The notes below the pieces were generated by a model, which saw only the letters and a list, made by a program, of their open reading frames with translations, did no database searches and had not been told where the DNA came from. The position numbers and the translations under genes were made by a program. A DNA stretch of 23,599 nt from IMG/VR virus record IMGVR_UViG_3300025407_000131, positions 1 through 23,599 of that record; one strand, written 5' to 3'. Within the stretch, counting starts at the first letter, position 1; each line of letters begins with the position of its first letter. Positions 19,175 through 23,599 of this stretch are shown one piece after another. The DNA comes from a virus.

Positions 19175-22100
19175 ATGGCTATTAGACCACTAAACTCAAT
19201 TGCAGGCTACTCAATCGGTGAGTATCCATCCACAGTAATCATTGATGGTAACGGTAATGTTACAACTGGTAATCTGTCAGTAACTAGCTATGCTAATCTT
19301 GGTAATGTAGGTAATGTTTACATTGGTGGCGGCTCAAGTGGTTACGTACTTCAAACAGACGGTAATGGCAATCTATCATGGTCAGCAACTGCTAGTACAT
19401 CATCTATCAATAATGGTAACAGCAATGTTAGTATTCCTACTACTGACGGTAATGTTTACATCAATGCAAACAGTGGCACAGATTATCAATGGACATTTGA
19501 TACTACTGGCCAAGTAACAATTCCTGGATATATCACTGCACCAATTGGTCAAACGATTGATATTTATACTGGTAACAACTCATCATACAGCGAAATCTAT
19601 CTAACAGATAATGGCAATGTAACGATTGCAACTCAAGCTGAAACATACAACTGGAACTTTGACACGACTGGACTATTTTCTGCTCCGGGTAGTATTGCTC
19701 TCAATGATTTTGTTGTTGTTAACGCGGATGGTTCATCTGAAGGTGGTCAACTAGTATTAGGTTATGCAGGTGTAAGTGGTTTAACTGGGCAAGGCAACTC
19801 AACTTGGAACGTAGATGTTGATTCATCTAACAACTTCCGTATCTTTACTCAGTATGCTAATAGCGCAACCGCAACTGCAATGACAGTTTACACTGCAAAT
19901 ACAGATGTTGAACTGTCTGCTAACTTGATTGTTGATGGCAACATTGCAAATGCTAACAACATCACCGTGACAAATAATATTACTGCTGCTACTGCAAACA
20001 TAACAGGCAACTTGTCTGCTGGTAATGTTGATGGTGGCAATCTAGTAAAAGCTAACAACTTTAGCACAAATGGTTCAGGTGGAGACATCACATTAACTGG
20101 TGGTAATGTACTTGGCGCCAACATAATCTTCTCAAACTCGTTCACTTCAAACGGTGGCCTTGTAGACTTCAGCACAAACAATCCAAATGTTCAGCTAGGT
20201 TCAAACGCTAATGTTCACATCTATGGTGGTAACTCAGGGCAGATTCTATCAACTGATGGGTCAGGCAATCTAAGCTGGGTATCAACTGGTACACAAAGCG
20301 AAATCTATAACGGCAACAGCAATGTCACTATTCCTACTATGGATGGCAACGTCTATATTAATGCAAATGGTGGTACTAATGAGCATTGGGTGTTCAGTAC
20401 TGACGGGATCTTAACATTAGCAACTCCTACTAGCGGTTATTCACAAATAACATCAAATTCAGGGTCTAATATTGACATCTATACCGGCGGCACAAATTAC
20501 TCTGAAATCTATTTGATAGATGGTGGTAATGTAACAATTGCTACAAATGGCGAAGTATCAAACTGGGTATTTGATAATACTGGTAATTTAACTTTACCTG
20601 GAAGTAGTTATATTAAACCAGTTACCGGTAGTCTAAACTTAACTGACAGTACCGGTAATAGTTATATTGACCTTGATACAAACAACATCTATCTATATAC
20701 CGATTATGCAGGTAGTGAGTATGAATGGAATCTTGACAATACCGGTAATACTACTTTCCCTGCTGTTGGTACTGCAAATCTTGGTAACTTAGTAACAGCT
20801 AACTACGCTAACTTTGCAAATGATGTGGTTGTTCAAGGCAACATTGCTAACGCAAATAACATCACTGTTACTAATAATGTAACGGCTGCTACTGCAAATA
20901 TTACAGGCAATTTATCAGCAGGTAATGCAAATCTAGGCAACCTAGCTTCTGCTAACATTTTTTCTGCTAATTATGCTCAAGTAAACAATATCTCTAACAC
21001 TCAAATTGCATACGGTAACGCATCTAATTATCTAGTAGGTAACTCAGCATTCACGTTTGATGATGTTGCTGGCAATCTAAGTGTTCCTGGCAACATCATC
21101 ACTGGTGGTGGTTCAGGTGGCAACATCAGTGGCGTTGACTATTTGTTTGCAGATTACGCAAATCTTACATACGACCTTTTCGTTGGTGGTAATGCAAATA
21201 TTATCGGTAACATTGCTAATGCAAACAATATCACTGCAACTAACAATATTATTGCTGGTGGATATGCCAACATCAATGGAAATGTGATCGCTGCTAATGT
21301 TAACACAGCAGCGGTATATTCTTCTGGTTCATTGGCTCTTAATGCAGTAAGTGGTAACATTGATCTTTATGTAACTGGTGGCAACATCAATGCACACGGT
21401 GTGCAGCTTAAGGAACTTGCTAACCCAACTACTGCACAAGATGCTGCTACTAAGTATTATGTAGATAACGCTGTTTCAGCCGCTCTCACTATTCACGATG
21501 CGGTAATGGTAAACACAGTTGATCCATTAGCAGCAACGTATACACCAGGTGGTACAAGCATCACTTGGACTACTATTACACTCACTACTGATATTGCTAC
21601 TGGCTCAGCACACGGGCTTTCAGACGGTGATGTGATTGTATTTAATACGACTTCTAATGGGCTTACAGCAGGCACACCATACTTTGTAATCGTAGTTAAC
21701 TCTACTACTATTCAAGTTTCACTTTCAGAGCATGGTGATCCAATTGTAACATTGACTAATGGTACAGGACTATCACTTGGATCAACTGCTAACTCGGGTG
21801 TAGGCGCATATCTAACTTCTAATACAAATGGACCATTAACTAGTAACTCATACACTTGTGTATTGAATGATCGTGTTATCGTTCTAGGACAAACTGATCA
21901 AACTCAAAACGGTGTGTACTATATCACTCAAGTTGGTGTTGCTGGAGGTGCCGGCACCCCATGGATCCTAACTCGTACTACTGACGCTGACAAGTATATT
22001 CCAATCAGCACTAATGGGCTTGCACAAGGTTCATACTTCCTAGTCAACATGGGAAGCGAAGCAGGTTATTCATATGTTTGCAGTACTTCTGGAACAATCG

Positions 22101-23197
22101 TATTTGGTACAACTGATATCACATTTGCTCAGTTCTCTCAAACTCAAGTATACACTGCTGGTACTGGATTAGGTCTCTATCCTAACAATCAGTTCTATAT
22201 CTCTAATACTTCTGTAACAGCAGGTTCATATGGTGATGGTGATAATGTATCAACATTCACTGTAAATGGACAAGGACAGCTAACTGCTGCTGGTACGACT
22301 CCAGTTACTGCAAATGCAGCAAACTTGACTGGCACAACTCTTGCTTCTGGTGTTGTTAACTCATCATTAACAAGCGTTGGTACATTAACAAGTCTTGCAG
22401 TTTCAGGTGATGCTAACATTGCAGGTAATGTAAAGGTTGGCACTGGTTCAGGAAGCAACATCAGTGGTGCTAACGTAATCTTTGCTAACTCGTTTATATC
22501 AAATGGTGGTCTAGTAGACTTCAATACTAATAATGCAAACGTTCAACTAGGCAACGTTGCTAATGTTCATATCTATGGTGGCAACTCAGGTCAAGTACTA
22601 CAGACTGATGGCACTGGTAATCTAACTTGGTACTCAATCAGCGCAACAAGCATTACTAATGGTACTTCAAACGTAAGCATTCCAGTTGCAGATGGCAATA
22701 TTAATCTAGTATCCGGTGGCAACACTACAATGGTTGTTACTGGCACTGGTGCAAACATCACTGGTTATGCTAACATCTCTGGTAATCTATCAGCAGGAAA
22801 CATTAGCACAACTAACGCTAATGTAACTACTGCTAATGTTTCTGGCAACGTTATTCTTGGTAATAGCTCAGTAACAACTGCAATCTCTTGGGGTTCAGTA
22901 ACTACTGTTTCTATCAGTGCTAACCAGACTATTGCATCATTTGCAGTAGCAGGCGTAACCGGTGTAGAATTCCTAGTTAAGGGTGTAGATAGTGCTGGTT
23001 CAGGTAAGTACAGCGTAGCAACAGTCACAGCAGTAACAGACGGTGCAAACGTAGATTATTCAACATATGGAACAGTCAACTTAGGAGGATATACGGGTAC
23101 TCTTGCTGTTAATGTAAGCGGTAGCGTTATGTACTTGCAAGTAACACCTGCAAGCAGTAACTCAACTGTTTGGACCACTCAGTATAGATTTATATGA
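19175..23197 (+). CDS. Giant repetitive tail-fibre/adhesin protein B (1340 aa)
   Basis: The N-terminus (LNSIAGYSIGEY...IIDGNGNV) matches genes A and C. The body is built of several repeat classes: three GGxSGxxLxTDGxGNLSW blocks (near residues 57, 355 and 1140), two long SNV(S/T)IPTxDGNVYINA...EIYLxDxGNVTIAT...WxFDxTG modules, and three NIANANNITVTNNI-type blocks. At about 745-770 PTTAQDAATKYYVDNAVSAA is a well-known phage fibre motif, followed by a domain starting IHDAVMVNTVDPLAATY and ending TDITFAQFSQ. Into this a second small module (SAHGLSDGDVIVFNTTSNGL) appears inserted. The final ~100 residues resemble the end of protein A. A host-recognition fibre or adhesin is likely; its receptor is unknown. 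Confidence 0.8.
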   Translation: MAIRPLNSIAGYSIGEYPSTVIIDGNGNVTTGNLSVTSYANLGNVGNVYIGGGSSGYVLQTDGNGNLSWSATASTSSINNGNSNVSIPTTDGNVYINANSGTDYQWTFDTTGQVTIPGYITAPIGQTIDIYTGNNSSYSEIYLTDNGNVTIATQAETYNWNFDTTGLFSAPGSIALNDFVVVNADGSSEGGQLVLGYAGVSGLTGQGNSTWNVDVDSSNNFRIFTQYANSATATAMTVYTANTDVELSANLIVDGNIANANNITVTNNITAATANITGNLSAGNVDGGNLVKANNFSTNGSGGDITLTGGNVLGANIIFSNSFTSNGGLVDFSTNNPNVQLGSNANVHIYGGNSGQILSTDGSGNLSWVSTGTQSEIYNGNSNVTIPTMDGNVYINANGGTNEHWVFSTDGILTLATPTSGYSQITSNSGSNIDIYTGGTNYSEIYLIDGGNVTIATNGEVSNWVFDNTGNLTLPGSSYIKPVTGSLNLTDSTGNSYIDLDTNNIYLYTDYAGSEYEWNLDNTGNTTFPAVGTANLGNLVTANYANFANDVVVQGNIANANNITVTNNVTAATANITGNLSAGNANLGNLASANIFSANYAQVNNISNTQIAYGNASNYLVGNSAFTFDDVAGNLSVPGNIITGGGSGGNISGVDYLFADYANLTYDLFVGGNANIIGNIANANNITATNNIIAGGYANINGNVIAANVNTAAVYSSGSLALNAVSGNIDLYVTGGNINAHGVQLKELANPTTAQDAATKYYVDNAVSAALTIHDAVMVNTVDPLAATYTPGGTSITWTTITLTTDIATGSAHGLSDGDVIVFNTTSNGLTAGTPYFVIVVNSTTIQVSLSEHGDPIVTLTNGTGLSLGSTANSGVGAYLTSNTNGPLTSNSYTCVLNDRVIVLGQTDQTQNGVYYITQVGVAGGAGTPWILTRTTDADKYIPISTNGLAQGSYFLVNMGSEAGYSYVCSTSGTIVFGTTDITFAQFSQTQVYTAGTGLGLYPNNQFYISNTSVTAGSYGDGDNVSTFTVNGQGQLTAAGTTPVTANAANLTGTTLASGVVNSSLTSVGTLTSLAVSGDANIAGNVKVGTGSGSNISGANVIFANSFISNGGLVDFNTNNANVQLGNVANVHIYGGNSGQVLQTDGTGNLTWYSISATSITNGTSNVSIPVADGNINLVSGGNTTMVVTGTGANITGYANISGNLSAGNISTTNANVTTANVSGNVILGNSSVTTAISWGSVTTVSISANQTIASFAVAGVTGVEFLVKGVDSAGSGKYSVATVTAVTDGANVDYSTYGTVNLGGYTGTLAVNVSGSVMYLQVTPASSNSTVWTTQYRFI

Positions 23198-23210
23198 TAA
23201 AATCTAGCTG

Positions 23211-23218
23211 AATAAATA
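23211..23218 (+). promoter_or_regulatory. Late promoter box of third tail-fibre gene (AATAAATA)
   Basis: AATAAATA lies 24 nt before the ATG at 23243; GGTAGGA is 4-10 nt upstream of the ATG as ribosome-binding site, the same sequence as ahead of the tape-measure gene. Confidence 0.55.
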
Positions 23219-23242
23219 GTTAGGATAAAGTAAGGTAGGATA

Positions 23243-23599
23243 ATGGCGATTAACCCGTTCAATTCAATAGATGGTTTCAGCGTCGGGGGTGAGAGTATCG
23301 TCCCCGTCATTGATGCCAAGGGTAATCTATTAAATGCTCCTGCTAACACACTATACGTAGCAAAGAATGGTAACGACAGTAATGATGGTACTATCAATCA
23401 ACCATTTCTAACTATTAAAGCAGCATTAACTGCTGCCTCAGCCGGTAATTATTCAGTTCATGTGGCTCCTGGAACTTATACTGAAGCAAACCCTATTACC
23501 ATTCCAGCAAACGTAGCATTGATGGGTGACAACTTACGAAGTGTAACCGTAATACCACAGACGCCTGCAAGTGACTTGTTCTATGTCTCAAGTGGGTCT
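23243..23599 (+). CDS. Tail-fibre/adhesin-type protein C, pectate-lyase-like beta-helix start, 3' truncated
   Basis: The open frame runs off the window after 119 codons. The N-terminus (FNSIDGFSVGGES...VIDAKGN) is the same anchor as in proteins A and B. From residue ~33 it reads NTLYVAKNGNDSNDGTINQP and FLTIKAAL, then HVAPGTYTEANPITIPANVA and LMGDNLRSVTVIP. This is the start of a right-handed parallel beta-helix (DUF1565/pectate-lyase-like) as in many phage fibres and depolymerases. Whether it has enzyme activity cannot be seen from this fragment. Confidence 0.82.
   Translation, partial: MAINPFNSIDGFSVGGESIVPVIDAKGNLLNAPANTLYVAKNGNDSNDGTINQPFLTIKAALTAASAGNYSVHVAPGTYTEANPITIPANVALMGDNLRSVTVIPQTPASDLFYVSSGS

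Noticed and set aside
17831-23197. CRISPR-like array or DNA satellite
   Set aside because: The repeats are coding, of variable length and spacing, and diverge mostly at third positions.
23179-23397. Open frame on the minus strand at the end of the window
   Set aside because: Antisense to the start of the third fibre gene, whose protein matches a known beta-helix family.

Overview
The window is a piece of a T4-like (tailed, contractile, myovirus) bacteriophage genome, probably from an uncultured marine or freshwater relative of the T4-like cyanophages and pelagiphages. The evidence is the ordered T4 head set gp20 - small protein - gp67-like - gp21 - gp22 - gp23, a gp46 recombination subunit, a gp26-family baseplate protein, and many copies of a T4 late-promoter-like box (TAAATA with little else). 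No cellular genes, rRNA or convincing tRNAs are present. The host cannot be named from the sequence.

Layout. 1-3332: 3' end of gp46 (SbcC/Rad50-like), a GIY-YIG homing endonuclease, and a PD-(D/E)XK nuclease resembling Holliday-junction resolvases. 3333-3872: a gene-free stretch with a G+C-richer, strongly self-complementary block (candidate structured RNA) followed by stacked hairpins. 3873-4921 (minus strand): gp26-like baseplate protein whose 3' end carries what looks like a complete -1 ribosomal frameshift signal joining it to a 76-codon reading frame that has no start codon of its own. 5019-8474: a very large tape-measure-like protein with two C-terminal wall-degrading domains. 8508-14503: head module, ending in a clear terminator. 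14591-17557: accessory block with two HNH-family genes on opposite strands, a GNAT-like protein, a possible ADP-ribosyltransferase and several unknown small genes, many overlapping by ATGA or TAATG. 17651-23599: three consecutive long, repetitive tail-fibre/adhesin-type genes, each with its own late box and with a shared N-terminal segment.

How it fits together. gp46, the resolvase-like nuclease and the homing endonucleases belong to DNA recombination and mobility. gp26/frameshift product and the tape measure belong to tail assembly and sit back to back, under face-to-face late boxes. gp20-gp23 build the prohead: portal, core/scaffold, protease and shell. The last block makes host-contact fibres.

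The most interesting observations are: (1) the T_TTT_TTC slippery site, 7-nt spacer and perfect 10-bp stem at the gp26 stop codon, which recreates in a T4-like phage the G/GT-type tail-chaperone frameshift; (2) a class of genes whose ATG lies 5-6 nt after the late box and which lack a Shine-Dalgarno sequence, suggesting leaderless late mRNAs; (3) a perfect 15-bp inverted repeat containing such a promoter and start codon at an HNH homing endonuclease gene; (4) a possible new structured RNA at about 3338-3700.
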